A stretch of DNA of 64,000 nt from Paracentrotus lividus (Eukaryota > Echinodermata > Echinoidea > Camarodonta > Echinidae), in the NCBI GenBank assembly GCA_940671915.1, contig CALNVZ010003433.1:30258579-30322578 (forward strand), read 5' to 3'. The position numbers were made by a program, and so were the translations under genes. The notes beneath the pieces are model-generated. The model was not told the DNA's origin and did not search any database. It worked only from the letters and a program-made list of their open reading frames with translations. Every line of letters starts with the position of its first letter. The stretch's first letter is position 1. Below are positions 1 to 11,258 of this stretch, one piece after another.

Positions 1-100
1 CGGTATATGATAGACTGAAAATGGCACGAAAGAAGAAGGCGAACCCCAATCAATCTGAACAATTGGGGAAATGAAAATGAAGGAAGAAAATAAAGACCTG

Positions 101-104
<4 letters not shown>

Positions 105-138
<34 letters not shown>
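105..138 (+). repeat. poly(A) tract, 34 bp
   Basis: This is an uninterrupted run of A. No retroposon body with recognisable features lies just upstream, so it is called a simple repeat and not a retroposon tail. Confidence 0.95.
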
Positions 139-139
<1 letters not shown>

Positions 140-3100
140 CCCAAGTCCATATCTTGCATGGCCAATTTTATTTAATCATTGGAGTTTGTTGCTCATACAT
201 GGGTCTATCTTGTGTGTAATAATATTTAACACAATGAATTCTAAATATAAATGCCTGAGGTAAATGAAAATCTATCCCACATTATATTGGACACTTAAAA
301 AAATATCAATTTTCCTTGATTTACTCAAAATTAATTGTCACGGATGTTTTATATATTCAAATATAAACATGAGTGAATAGCGTTAATCCTGATAAAATGT
401 AAGAAGCACATGAACATAAGCTTTAGATTAAATATTTGAAGGGGTATAGGATAAGAAAAGGCGTTATTATTTTTTCTTTTATGACCAATAACATTTATTC
501 TAATTAGGCATGGAGTAAATAAACACAACGTTGTCTCTACAGTAACATATTAATTAGGCAAACAATATGATAAAGTTTACCATCATTCAGAATTGTATCT
601 ACAGACTTATGCTAGCTTTTGTTAAATATATTGAGTAATATTGATCAGCATTCGATTTCATAGACAATTTTTGAATATTTGATCTTATTAATTATGTTGT
701 TTATTTCATTCAGCAGTCATCTATCATGTCTTTGTACCCATGTATTCCATATGAAGATGTAAGATAAGGCTTTATTTAATTAATCAATTAAATGTGATAT
801 GATAAACAAAACCGTTGTTTTTTTTTATTTAATTTACTCTGCGGTACATTGCCTAAATGACTTTATGGTACGCGTGTGAGGATTTTTCTTTGTTATCATT
901 ATTCATTTATTTTTATACACTTTTTATCATTTCTTCACAGATTCTGAAGGGACGCAGCAAATACCAGACTTAAAAAGGAACAAATTACTTTGTAATTCCA
1001 TCCAATCGCCTTCTCCTACACTCTTAACATATGTTCCAACACATAAAATTACTTTCTTACTTCCCACGAATAGACTAAACAAGATAGCACTTCCACACAC
1101 ACAAGAAGCCCTTCACTTTTAATTCCATGCTCAACCGAAATCATTTTGTAAACTGGAGAGCGGGCGAAAGAAATGTTGCCAAAATTTTCTCATTGTAGAA
1201 GCAGGTAATCAGCTTTTAGATATCGATCTACTGATAATGACTTTGGGATCCAAAGATCGATATAACTGGGCTTTAGATCGATATGTACTTATGGATTACA
1301 TACCTGTGTTGTAGGATTAGTTGAGTTAAACTTCGATCTGTTTAAGCGCGCATTTCCGTCCCAGAAAAGCATTCCCGAAATGACCAAAATCATCCATGTT
1401 AAATTTGACAGTTTGTCGACTTCAAGGCGGGCAATTCTATCAAGAATTGGTGAAAATGTTTAAATGACAACATCCTCAGTTGGTCCATTATAATCTTGAT
1501 TCAATTATTTCCTGATTCATTTTAGTTTAAAATGTGATTTCGTGAAACGGGTGGTATCATACAAAAAGATTTTTTTTACGATCATTGATATCGGACGAAG
1601 TGTATAATTGTCGACCGGTAGACATCGAGCTTCGATTTTAATCAATAATGTGATCGAAACATGAACGATCTCATGAAGGTCGACATTGATTATGTTATTT
1701 CTATGATATCGTCTGCCAGAGCGTTATGAACACCGTTATATTTAAAGCAATTTGTCTAACTTTTTTGAAACTGCATTGTAGTCTGCCATCTAAACTATTT
1801 CCCCGAGTTATATAAGCAATAATGATGATGGGCCAAAGAAACCTACTACTATACTTAATTGAAGAGACTCCTTTATTAAACCCTATTATGCTTTTCTAGT
1901 TATAATTTTGAAGGATAATTTGCATCTTCATCTTCTTTATCAATCATTTCGACACTTACTTGTGGTTCTTATTAACTATTTCATAATCGTGTTTCAGTCA
2001 AAGATTTAAAAATTATAATCTCCGTGATTTTTCTCTTCAATGCGTGTGCTATATGAATTTGAAAACAAAAACAACAACAGAACAAAACATAACAAAAACA
2101 CAAAAAAGGAATGGGGAATGGTATCGATTTGTTTATAATAATTATACCTTCTTTTGCATCTTGAATAAGACATATCTATTCTATATTATTTGACTTGGCT
2201 GCACTATATTGCTATTATCTCCTCACGTTTTTTTAAATCCAATAATGATAATTATCTTCATCAAAATCAGTATCGCCATCACCATCATCATCATCATTGT
2301 TTATTCAATAAGCAATAAAATTCACAATTAAGTGAAAACATTTTTGTAAAAAATAAGACATTGTGCCTATTGGTCACAATTATTAGAACGCCGTGGCAGG
2401 GGAGCTAACAAAAATTTCTGTTGCATCATATAAAAAAAAACTGTATCTAATTTATTTAAATTTTCTTTTTGAAACAATTGCTGTTGGTTCAAATGATTCC
2501 TCGTTCAAAAATGTTTCACTGACTTTATATTTTATTCGATTAATGCAAATCGAGCATCCGATCTAACACGGGGTGCGTTATACAGTAATCATGGTAATAT
2601 CAATCGTAAAGTGTTTTTAAAATACATGCAAGGTTGACAATTGTTTTGAGAATCTAAAGGAAAATCATGGGAAATTACGCCATTTTCCCAGGTGTAGCTC
2701 ATCACTACTTTTACACATACCCGCTCAGTAATGTTATCATCTTGCGGCAAATACATTACCCATCCCAGGTATTAAACGCTTATCCTTGTTAAAACTACTT
2801 TCGAAACACTATAATCCCAGAAATAAGCGATTTCACCCGCTACGAAATGAAATAATTAAACCTGGTGTGAAGACGATTTGAAAGGCTATTCTGAAGTCCA
2901 TGTCCCCTAATCATGCCATACAGGATATTGAAATAAAGTAGAGAAAGGGGAATTACGAAGGGTTACGAATACCCTCTTCCAAAATGCAAGTCTCTTTTTG
3001 TAAGCGGGAACAAACTTATTGTTCACCCACAACTCTCCCGTGCGTAATCCGCTAATCTCTGGTCATGTATTCGTGAATTTTGAAGGGCTGAAATTGCGCT

Positions 3101-3487
3101 TCACCGCAAAACTGCAGATCATTCATTATCCGTGTCTATTGTGTCCCTTATTGAAAACATGTGTTCGAGCTGCTTTATTCAGGAGATTCGTTTCTATGCA
3201 AAGTGAACAGTTTTTGTTGGATAAATTCACTCTTGTTTCTCAGGATAAAGATGAATAGGTTGAGAGGGATTTAGTATTTGTTATTGACCAGTTTTCTATT
3301 CATTTTACAATACTATTAAAAAAATAAACCCACCTCATACACAATCATGCCTAATCTTCTTATAACAGGTATGGTTAGATATTGAAGGGTCATCACAGGG
3401 TACGGGTAATAACTACTGGTAAATGAGAGATTGACAAAGCAATTCATTAAACCGTCTATGAAGGTAAATTTAGAGAACATTGCAGTG
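139..3487. other. AT-rich DNA, no gene seen
   Basis: I see no gene here. Open frames are short (the longest, 3019-3258 plus, gives 79 aa with no recognisable domain). ATCGAT occurs three times within 1221-1282. A short CAT/ATC run lies near 2275-2300 and an A/C-rich stretch near 2065-2106. There is no TIR element, RNA gene or convincing splice structure. Confidence 0.6.
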
Positions 3488-3498
3488 AGTGAGAGACA

Positions 3499-3500
<2 letters not shown>

Positions 3501-3540
<40 letters not shown>

Positions 3541-3561
3541 GAGGAGGGGGGGGGGGGGGGG
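3501..3561 (+). repeat. compound (GA)n - poly(G) array
   Basis: A GA dinucleotide array with one CAG interruption runs straight into a G-run of more than ten bases. It is homopurine on the plus strand. The proline/leucine/serine-rich minus-strand frame across it is a repeat artefact. Confidence 0.95.
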
Positions 3562-3830
3562 ATTGGAGAGGGAGAGGGCATGGGAAGCGTGAGATCAAAT
3601 AAGAAAGATTAAGGAAAGATACTGTGAAACGAAGAAGTTTGTCCTCATTTTTCAACAAAAGCATACACGAAGGGCGATGAGTTGTGACCGCCGCATAAGT
3701 AGAATAAAAAAATGTAAAAAAATAGATAAAAAAGAGAGAGAGAGAGAGAGAAGTTGAAGCAATGAAGTCATTTCAAACTACAAGAATACCGCGAACAAGT
3801 TTGCATTAATATATTGAAGGTTAAATATTG

Positions 3831-3857
3831 AAAGAGAGAGAGAGAAGGGGGGGGGGG
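3831..3857 (+). repeat. short (GA)n - poly(G) array
   Basis: This has the same GA-then-G order as the array at 3.5 kb but is shorter. A further small GA array without a G-run lies at about 3734-3750. Confidence 0.9.
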
Positions 3858-3963
3858 TTAAGGCAATTGGTGAATTCGATTCGTATATACTGAAATCACT
3901 CGTCATATTACGCGGTTTCGTCTTTTTTAGGATTAAAATTCAGGGATTTCCCAAAACAAGCTA

Positions 3964-4012
3964 GAAACAAAAAACAAAAAACAAAAAACAAAAAACAAAA
4001 ACAAACAAACAA
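3964..4012 (+). repeat. (A3-6C)n microsatellite
   Basis: Tandem units of A-runs are separated by single C, first with six-base and then with four-base spacing. Confidence 0.9.
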
Positions 4013-4217
4013 ATTATTAAATGTAGCAGACCCTTTTCCGTGTTGCCTTTTGTGGTCCCCAAATTCCCAGTGTGGTGACTAAGTTCCGGATTAAGCATAA
4101 CAATTTTCTCAGGGGTGAATGATGACGCATTTTTATCTTCGTCAAACTATTCTGGACAAGGGCGGTGACTTTTAAGCTTTCAAGCCTCTTATAGTATATA
4201 GCAATAGAGGCCCGATG

Positions 4218-4290
4218 CAGGCGCGGTTCCAGGATTTCACAGATCGGGGGGGGGGGGTGGCGCCCCATCCCCGGATCTGTGCCTCATGAT
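4218..4290 (+). mobile_element. possible fragment of the CAGTGGCGGAT MITE family
   Basis: The segment begins with a diverged form of the left end seen at 39.3 kb and 62.8 kb (CAG, GCGG, TCCAGG in the same spacing). It then has a G-run followed by GGCGCCCC, as in that family. The far end cannot be located. The similarity may be chance in a GC-rich stretch. Confidence 0.3.
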
Positions 4291-5542
4291 AAAATTTACA
4301 CGAGTAAACCAATTTAGATTCCACTTCGGTCATATGTTAAGTGGACACCCATCAAAATAAACAAACTAAACAACAGGTTATTTTTTCATAAGCAAATTAT
4401 ATTTCAAAACTCCTCGTGACCAATATCATCGTTGAGGTCAGGAAGCAGAGTCAGCATGTAACATTTCCTTGAATAAGGAACCTTTCTGTACTTTCAATGA
4501 GTGATCGTGCGATAAAGCTACTGACAATTTCCCCCTCTCCTCCCTCCCCCGGGGCTCTCTGTGAAAGCATCGTAAACGACATACTAGTAATCATAAATAA
4601 TATATCATTTATTACATTTCAAAAACTCTAACAAAGTGACAACCATTACCCCCAAAAATAATAAAAATAAAAAAATGAACAAATAAATTATAAAAAAAAA
4701 ATTGAAGGACCCCAGAGTACCCTTAATTGTGAAGAGTGTAATTCTGAAAGGAAAGAAATCCACTTTTGATTCCATTTATTGATATCGGACGACCATTGCT
4801 TAGGACTGGTATGTACCTGTATACCAAAGATACGGTATACCTGTCGATTTTAAGTGCAGACATTCAACATTTGACATCACTTTTCCGTATATTTATAATT
4901 AATTTTATACATTTTGGAATCATTTTTCTTCAGCGACAAGTTGTTGTTGATTTAAACCTTTTGAAACCAAACACTTCACAATCGTGTAGATTGATCAATG
5001 ACTCTATCAGTTTAAACACACACACTGCGAGATCTAATTGTCAATTCATAATGTACTAAGATAACCATCTTTCCCATCGTTTATCCCACGATATATTTGA
5101 AGAGCTTGCATGCAAACGGGACTAATTCCACTTTTATAACTTAAGAGGAAATGGCATTTGTTTACCACATTTTGTACACGCGTCTATGGAAAGGGAAATT
5201 AAATGCCTTTTCTTATAGTTGCAATCAACATTTTATTAAAATGCTTTTGTTCAAAGACGGGGTACGTCCCGGAACAATGGCCTGATATCAATATCTCAAT
5301 TTTCGTAAAACGGGGATTTAGTCCCTTTCGCATGTAAGCTCTTTATTTACAGTATATATACGTTAAAGGGATTTTTGTTTAGTTTTTTGTTTTGTTTTGT
5401 TTTGTTTTATTTTTTTACTTCGTTCAGCTGATAAAAAAAAATCTTCCAGCTAATGCTATAATTATTATTGTAAACATTTTTGTCAGACAAGAACCACCTG
5501 AGATATGAAGCTAATCGGTCGTTGAGATATTGAATGACTGAA
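4291..5542. other. AT-rich DNA, no gene seen
   Basis: I see nothing beyond short open frames (97 aa at 4766-5059, no domain) and a (TTTTG)n run at about 5381-5416. Confidence 0.6.
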
Positions 5543-5544
5543 TA

Positions 5545-5862
5545 CACTGTAAAAAATATTTGTATTTTTACAGCAAATCTGCTGTCAGTAGAGTCGCCAT
5601 AAAAAATGTAATTTAAAAAACACTTTTGTTGTAAATTTCTCCTGCAAATAATTACATGAAAAATACAAAATATACATCAAGAGTAACACATTTGTTCCGT
5701 TTTAACCAAATACGTAAGCTTTAGAACTTTAATGATTTTTTTCCTTCTCTTTCATAAATTCTTAGAGGAGAAATTTACAACAAAACTGTTTTTTAAATTA
5801 CATTTTTGTATGGCGACTCTGCTGACATCACTTTGCTGTATTTTCCCCGTTTTTTAAAAGTG
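5545..5862. mobile_element. MITE family A, copy 1 (318 bp, TA target)
   Basis: The ends are CACTGTAAAAA and its diverged complement TTTTTAAAAGTG, each followed by TA, which fits a TA target duplication at 5543-5544 and 5863-5864. Subterminal inverted blocks match: CAGCAAATCTGCTGTCAG with GAGTCGCCAT on the left mirrors ATGGCGACTCTGCTGACATC on the right. A second, closely similar copy lies at 29457-29775 in the same orientation. There is no coding capacity, so it is non-autonomous. TA targets fit Tc1/mariner-type mobilisation, but the transposase family is inference. Confidence 0.9.
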
Positions 5863-5871
5863 TATTTATTA

Positions 5872-6005
5872 GCGTACCTAGGTACGCTCAAGATAACACT
5901 GCAGTCTGTAGATGGAAAATATCTACTATCTCTTGTTTACCTATGACTTGTGTGAAGCTTATGAAATGAATTTGTCAGGACATTATTACATGCACTGACA
6001 GCATG
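5872..6005 (+). repeat. dispersed repeat B, copy 1
   Basis: This shares a series of collinear blocks with the minus strand of 20655-20820: TACCTAGGTA versus TACCTGGGTA, AACACTGCAGT, GAAATGAATTTTCA-like, and TACATGCACTGACAGCAT. The copies are well diverged, so the element is old. Its class is unknown; no coding sequence or clear TIR is seen. Confidence 0.65.
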
Positions 6006-6091
6006 CAGTTCCCCATTAAGCCATTTGATCCCTTTTAACACGACAAGACAGTAACATCGCATTACCCGCTTTGGTACACTGTTTTCTTTTC

Positions 6092-6095
<4 letters not shown>

Positions 6096-6128
<33 letters not shown>

Positions 6129-6216
6129 ATTGTCAATATTATTGTGATTAGCTTTACCTAAGTGACTGATTATGGATACTCCTCTAACAAACAATGTTTT
6201 TTTTTTTTTTTTTTTC
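6096..6216 (+). repeat. two poly(T) tracts
   Basis: T-runs of about 32 bp (6096-6127) and 19 bp (6197-6215) are separated by 69 bp of unique sequence. Confidence 0.9.
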
Positions 6217-7519
6217 ATATAACCATCTAGCAAAAGCAGTAAATCATTATGATTGTATATACAATAGTAATTTTTTATGAATATAATTGTGACCCAATTC
6301 GATTAAGACCATGATGTCAGGCAGAGATTTAATACCAAGTTACATGACAAGGTGGGGAGGAGGCATTCAGGGGTTGAGGACATAATGGCGTTGGGTTGGA
6401 GGTTTCGAGAAAAAAAAAATGTTCAAAGTGGGATTAAACAAGGATTTTTAAATTGTTTTAAAGGGGAACATAAAGACAGGCCGGACTTTTGACAAACCAA
6501 TACAATACTATATTGATAAGCAGTGGAGAAAAAAGCGTTTAGAATAATAAAGAATGTTGGAATACGGGAGACAATGGTGGATGAAAAAGAGACAAGGAGA
6601 GCTAGTATATACCAAGCCTTTATTACAATATTCAATTTATCGCGCCATATTTACTTTCAAAATACCACATTATTTTCCTAGACTGCCTCACAGCGAGTCC
6701 TCAGGTCTATCCAAACTTTTAACTGTGACTAGAAATTTATTTTAAACGTTAACTCTTCTTTATATTTTGCAAACTCCATCACTAAACGAAGCGTGAATGT
6801 GCGTCTTTTTATGCCTTTTCACAACAAGACGAAGAAGTGGCAGGAACGGCAGAGGTGATGAGAGAACAGGGCCCTCAAGGTGAGCTCGGGGCCCGGGGAA
6901 GTTAATGGCGAATAGTGTACACAAGCCACACGCCGGCGCGAGCACCGAGCGGGGCAGTGTCTTGGCCGCACGCCTGAGCCGCTCGCCTAGCTTGCCTCTG
7001 GGCGTTAGTCATGATTGTGGCTGCAGATTCAGAACGTGTTGAAGAGGGGGAATGTTGCTTTCTTAAAATACCTCTCTGTTTTTAGACCGAACATGATTAT
7101 AATGAAGTGGCCGGATTAAATGTGATTAATTGCTCGGTATTGTGCGTTGATTATAGAAATTGCCAAATGAATATAAACATATATTTTAAAAGTGAGATCC
7201 ATAAGATAAATAAATAAACTGCTACTAATAACTATAATTTTAAACACCGATTGACATTCTGGAGGGAAAAAGATAGAAAAAAAAAATAATAGGAAAACAT
7301 TCTTGAAAGTCTATAAAAATAATGTTAACTTGATGGAATATATAAAACCAAATATCAAATAGATTTTGAGATAAAGTAATATTATGTCTACAACATTTCG
7401 TGCTCTCTATATAAGTATGTTGAATATTAAACACTTCAACATGAATGCGTACAATTACTAACAAAATAATTAAAAGCTGAGCAAAGATATGCTAAAGAAA
7501 TACCTGTAGGCATAGAAGA
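6217..7519. other. unique DNA with a GC-rich, CpG-bearing island
   Basis: Most of this is AT-rich. Around 6835-7015 the composition rises sharply, with many CpGs and words such as GCCGGCGCGAGCACCGAGCG. Open frames across it are short and unrecognised. It could be a promoter-proximal island, an unconserved first exon or a decayed repeat. No TATA or initiator can be assigned with confidence. Confidence 0.4.
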
Positions 7520-7524
7520 GGTGG

Positions 7525-7890
7525 AAAACACTGTGATAAATGCATATCACGGTGGATTTTTGATTTTTTTTTTTGATTTTTTTATATCGCAGTGAATACA
7601 TAGGCCCTACTATGTAGAATACATATTGCGGTTAATACACATACTGTGGTGAATACATCCAACTTCGTTGAATACACAGTGTGGTGAATATATTGTAGTG
7701 AATACACTCTGTACGTATCACGGTGAATACACACTCTGGTGAATACATATCGTATAGTGTATACATTATGTGGTAAATAAGCCTACATATTTCATACACA
7801 CTGTGTTTAATACATTATCACAGTGGAAACTCACTGCGGCGAACATAATTATGATGTAGTAAATGCACACTGTTGTAAAACATAATGCTC
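7525..7890 (+). repeat. degenerate minisatellite, unit like TGTGGTGAATACACA
   Basis: GTGAATACA-like words recur more than ten times at irregular 18-30 bp spacing. Variants include GTGGTGAATACATC, GTGGTGAATATATT, ACGGTGAATACACAC and TCTGGTGAATACATA. Divergence between units is high, which suggests an old tandem array. Confidence 0.7.
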
Positions 7891-8235
7891 AATACCAAGC
7901 ATAACAACAGACTGTTCAGTTCATATGGTAATCCACAATGTTCATTCACAATAAAATGCCTAAGTGGCATTATGTTTTACGCTGTTATATCTAAACAATA
8001 ATTGAATTACTAGTTCAGTTTATAATATGATTCATTGATATCAGGATTATCAATCGCGATATTATAGGGGAACTCACACCGAGGAGAGAATAAATAAAAG
8101 AAAAAGTAAAGTGAGAGGAGCAATTGAAAAAAAAAGTTTCATCTAACAATAAGACCGATTCTGAAAAGCCTTGTACATTTTATGGGGATCATCTCCAAAT
8201 TCGCAATATAAGTTGAGAACGAGGCTAACTTTGGT

Positions 8236-8812
8236 GTAGTTAGTGGGTGACGATCTCCGCAGCGGCCTTTACCAACCATTTAAATCACCGGGGGGGGGGG
8301 GGGTGGGTGCAACGTGAGACTTCGGCGACAACCCGAAGCATAATCCTGCTAAATATAAGCTTGCTGGCGACAACCTACGATAACATAGAGTCATGACAAG
8401 CGGCGACATGCTACGATCATTCACCTGGTGTCGACTTTCTGACGCCGCGCCGGTCCATGCCTTAAAGGGCCTGTCCCACAGGCGGCGATCGTTGTGGCGA
8501 CAACCTGATAATTTCATAATTATAAGGAGTTCATCTTTAAAAAGGTGATTACAAACCTACATACGACTCTATCTAAGCTAGGCTACAACAACAACTTGCT
8601 ACCACACTCACAACAGCAAGATCGCTAGTTGTCGCGACAACGATCGCCTCCAGTGGGACAGCCCCTTTAGTCGTTGAAAGTCCAGCGGCGAACGGAACTT
8701 TTCTGCACCTCTTTTGGCGACGAAGAAGGCGATTCACGAACTAATAGATGATCGACAGCCAATTCGCCAGTTGTCGCAACAACGATCGCCTCCTGTTGGA
8801 AGGGTTAAAGAA
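8236..8812. mobile_element. nested MITE cluster, GC-rich
   Basis: GCGACAAC/GTTGTCGC words occur repeatedly across the segment. A clean inner element (8465-8668) sits in the middle. A third arm of the same family (GTTGTCGCAACAACGATCGC, then CTCCTGTTGGAAGGGTTAAAG-like DNA) ends near 8808. A 14-base G-run lies at about 8290-8303. This suggests one copy inserted into an older, decayed relative. No coding capacity is seen. Confidence 0.65.
8465..8668. mobile_element. MITE with 40-bp TIRs (AAGGG-CTGTCCCAC ends)
   Basis: The left arm (AAAGGGCCTGTCCCAC, then GGCGATCGTTGTGGCGACAAC) is mirrored at the right end (GTTGTCGCGACAACGATCGCC, then GTGGGACAGCCCCTTT) with a few mismatches. TTA flanks both ends and may be a target duplication, but the exact boundary is ambiguous because the ends themselves are A/T. 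The 200-bp interior is non-coding. Confidence 0.85.
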
Positions 8813-10043
8813 ACAAGAAGAAAGACTACGAAAGAAGTCAAAAAGGAAATAACATTATATTAATGCATTTTAGAGGAATACTCCTGTACCGTAGTAAAGA
8901 AAGGTTTTTTTTTTTTTCTTCTTCTTTTTCCTTTCTTGATGTGCAGTGACGGTTTTCTATGCCGATAGTCTTTTACCTCCAGGCGTTTAAGGCAATTACA
9001 GATTAGATTTAACGTCAATTTACTGCATTTGCCTGGAGCAAACGCTTGGGAGCCAATATAGAAAATCCATTGATTGACTGCCCGCGCAAACGCCTCTCTT
9101 CCAAAAATTATCCTCTTTTATTTTCTCCTTTCGGCTCTTTCTTCATGTTCTTTATTACTCCTTGTGTATGACTTCCATTATTTTCTAGTTATTTCATCTA
9201 TATGTTTCTAATTATGCCTTTCTCTTTTTATAACCTTCTAACCATCCCCAACATTATTATTTTCACTTCTGTCGAATTGCCTTTAGATACTTTTTTGTGT
9301 GTAAACATCAATTGATTAATTTATTTGTAATATCAGAAGTTACACTTTTTACACAAGCAAATCAAAATATTTCATTATTTCTGTTTTCAACATCAAACAA
9401 ATTTTCTTTTACTTTCTTTGTTTATACAATACCATCTCACTTTCTTCTTAAACAAGTTCGAATTTCTGTCACACTTTGCCAAAAGGCATTATAAAATTTG
9501 CTCTAATTTCTGCCGCTCTCTCATTCCATGCGCCATTCTCCGCAATCTACTAAGCCCACGCAGGACTTTTCTCTAAATTGTGCTTCTATCTTCTCCTAAT
9601 TTACTAAATGGGGGCTCGGGTTTGGTGCGTTGGAAAGTGTGATAAATTTAATTTCATTTGTTCGCCAAATTTGCTACTTTTATTTCTCGATTGCTTCGGG
9701 CAACGTTAACTGTACACTTCCACGCACAGTCCGTTTGACTGTGACACTCCCGTATAAGTGGTGGTGGTGGTGGATGCCATAACGCACAGTCAGTTAACGC
9801 GTTGTACACCTCTTGTGAATGTTTTATGCATTTAAAAACACTCCTTATCACTATTTTTTTTTGTCCTATCTTTATTTTAAAAAGTTCAGTATCAGACCAA
9901 TAATGGTCTGATTGATGAAATAGCCGGATGAAGTTAAACATTCGGAAGGATGATTTAAACATTCGGTGTGCACATCAAATCAATGTAAATACAATTTTAT
10001 TCCGTATGCCCTATAGCAGGAACGTACAGATCAATTGAAATAC
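8813..10043. other. unique DNA, no gene seen
   Basis: I see no gene, only T/C-rich stretches at 8906-8935 and 9110-9250. A (GGT)n run at about 9759-9773 is short. Open frames reach 102 aa without recognisable features. Confidence 0.6.
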
Positions 10044-10144
10044 AAAAAAAAAAAAAAAAAAAATTATTTCACAATTTGAATATGAACATTCACAATGGAT
10101 ATAACAAAGAGAGAGAGAGAGAGGAATGAGAGGGGGGGGGGGGG
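10044..10144 (+). repeat. poly(A) followed by (GA)n - poly(G)
   Basis: A 20-bp A-run at 10044-10063 is followed by unique DNA, then a GA array (10108-10123) and a 13-bp G-run (10132-10144). The GA-then-G order matches the other compound arrays. Confidence 0.9.
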
Positions 10145-10472
10145 AAGAGAAGAAGGAGAGCGAAAGAAGAGAGACACAATATAAAGAAATATAATGACCT
10201 TCAGATGAATGCACATAATTATCAAGAGCTAGATGGAACAGAAGGGAAGGTAATTCGTAGAGAATGAGGGAAAATAGAAAAAGGGAAAAAAAAGGAGAAA
10301 ACAAGTATTACTTTTTATTACATAACCTGTTTTGCTCTAAGGGCTAATCTGCCAGAAGGTTCATTAATTTCTAAAAGATACAGAAAAAGACATACAACCA
10401 ACAACAAAAAAGCAAAACAAATAAACATGATTTACAATAAATAAAAGAAAAACTATAGACAAACAAACCAAC

Positions 10473-10520
10473 AGAGAGAGAGAGAGAGACGGAGAGAGAG
10501 AGAGAAAGAGAGAGAGAGAG
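10473..10520 (+). repeat. (GA)n microsatellite
   Basis: GA repeats with two short interruptions. No G-run follows. Confidence 0.95.
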
Positions 10521-10675
10521 TAAAACACCCATATACATTTATATCTGAGAGTACCCCTAATGAAACATTACACCCTGTAGCATTTAAACACTTAACTCCT
10601 CACTAGAATCCATTTAATGAATTCAATGCTTTGGTATGTATTGATCTATAGCCCAATCACCAGTTCGTAACACCC

Positions 10676-10760
10676 TACCAGAGTTGGCCATGGGCTGTCT
10701 GTGCCGTGGTGACCATCTGTTCCACAATTTCCCTGCGCTTGCTACAGCCAATATAGGCAT
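10676..10760 (-). CDS. candidate internal or terminal exon, unidentified protein
   Basis: On the minus strand a pyrimidine-rich stretch (TTTTGCTTTTTAAC) is followed by a potential acceptor (GGCTGTAG) and an open stretch. In one frame it reads KRREIVEQMVTTAQTAHGQL and then W and a stop codon. A potential donor (CTCTG then GTAGGG) overlaps the end. Composition is balanced and GC-richer than the AT-rich surroundings, and the residues look protein-like, with no repeat character. I do not recognise the protein. No neighbouring exons were found. It may equally be conserved non-coding DNA. The coordinates are approximate. Confidence 0.22.
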
Positions 10761-11220
10761 TCGAGTTAAAAAGCAAAATTTTATGAGATCTCATTTTGAT
10801 AATTTCAATCATATACTGTCATGACATTTAAATTTTTGTTACACACGACAATGTTAAATCAATATTTAGTGTACATTTTAATTCAGCTTATCGGATAGAG
10901 GTATGAGGAGGGGGTAGGCCCAGCTGTGCTCCCCACTTTTTTCAGTAGACATTACAATATTGTGGCAAGGATCATGAAGACTATTATGCTTGTTCGCTTG
11001 TTCAGCTTTTATTTTAAAGAACCTCCGCAACACCTGACAACTATACAGACGAAATATTTGATTTCTCCTTAGGCTAGTGCTTGTGCTATATACTACGCAG
11101 GTCACCTATTCTAGTTTTGAAAATAGAAGAAAAACAGGAATAATCAATGCTTGAATCACATTTTAGAGTAAGTTTTAGTATATTTAAACTAGGCAAGGCA
11201 TTACAAGCATATTAGAACAA

Positions 11221-11221
<1 letters not shown>

Positions 11222-11256
<35 letters not shown>
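11222..11256 (+). repeat. (TG)n microsatellite
   Basis: About 17 uninterrupted TG units. Confidence 0.97.

Positions 11257-11258
<2 letters not shown>

Noticed and set aside
7525..7890. CRISPR-like direct repeats
   Set aside because: The units are degenerate and irregularly spaced, without uniform spacers, and the DNA is eukaryotic in character.
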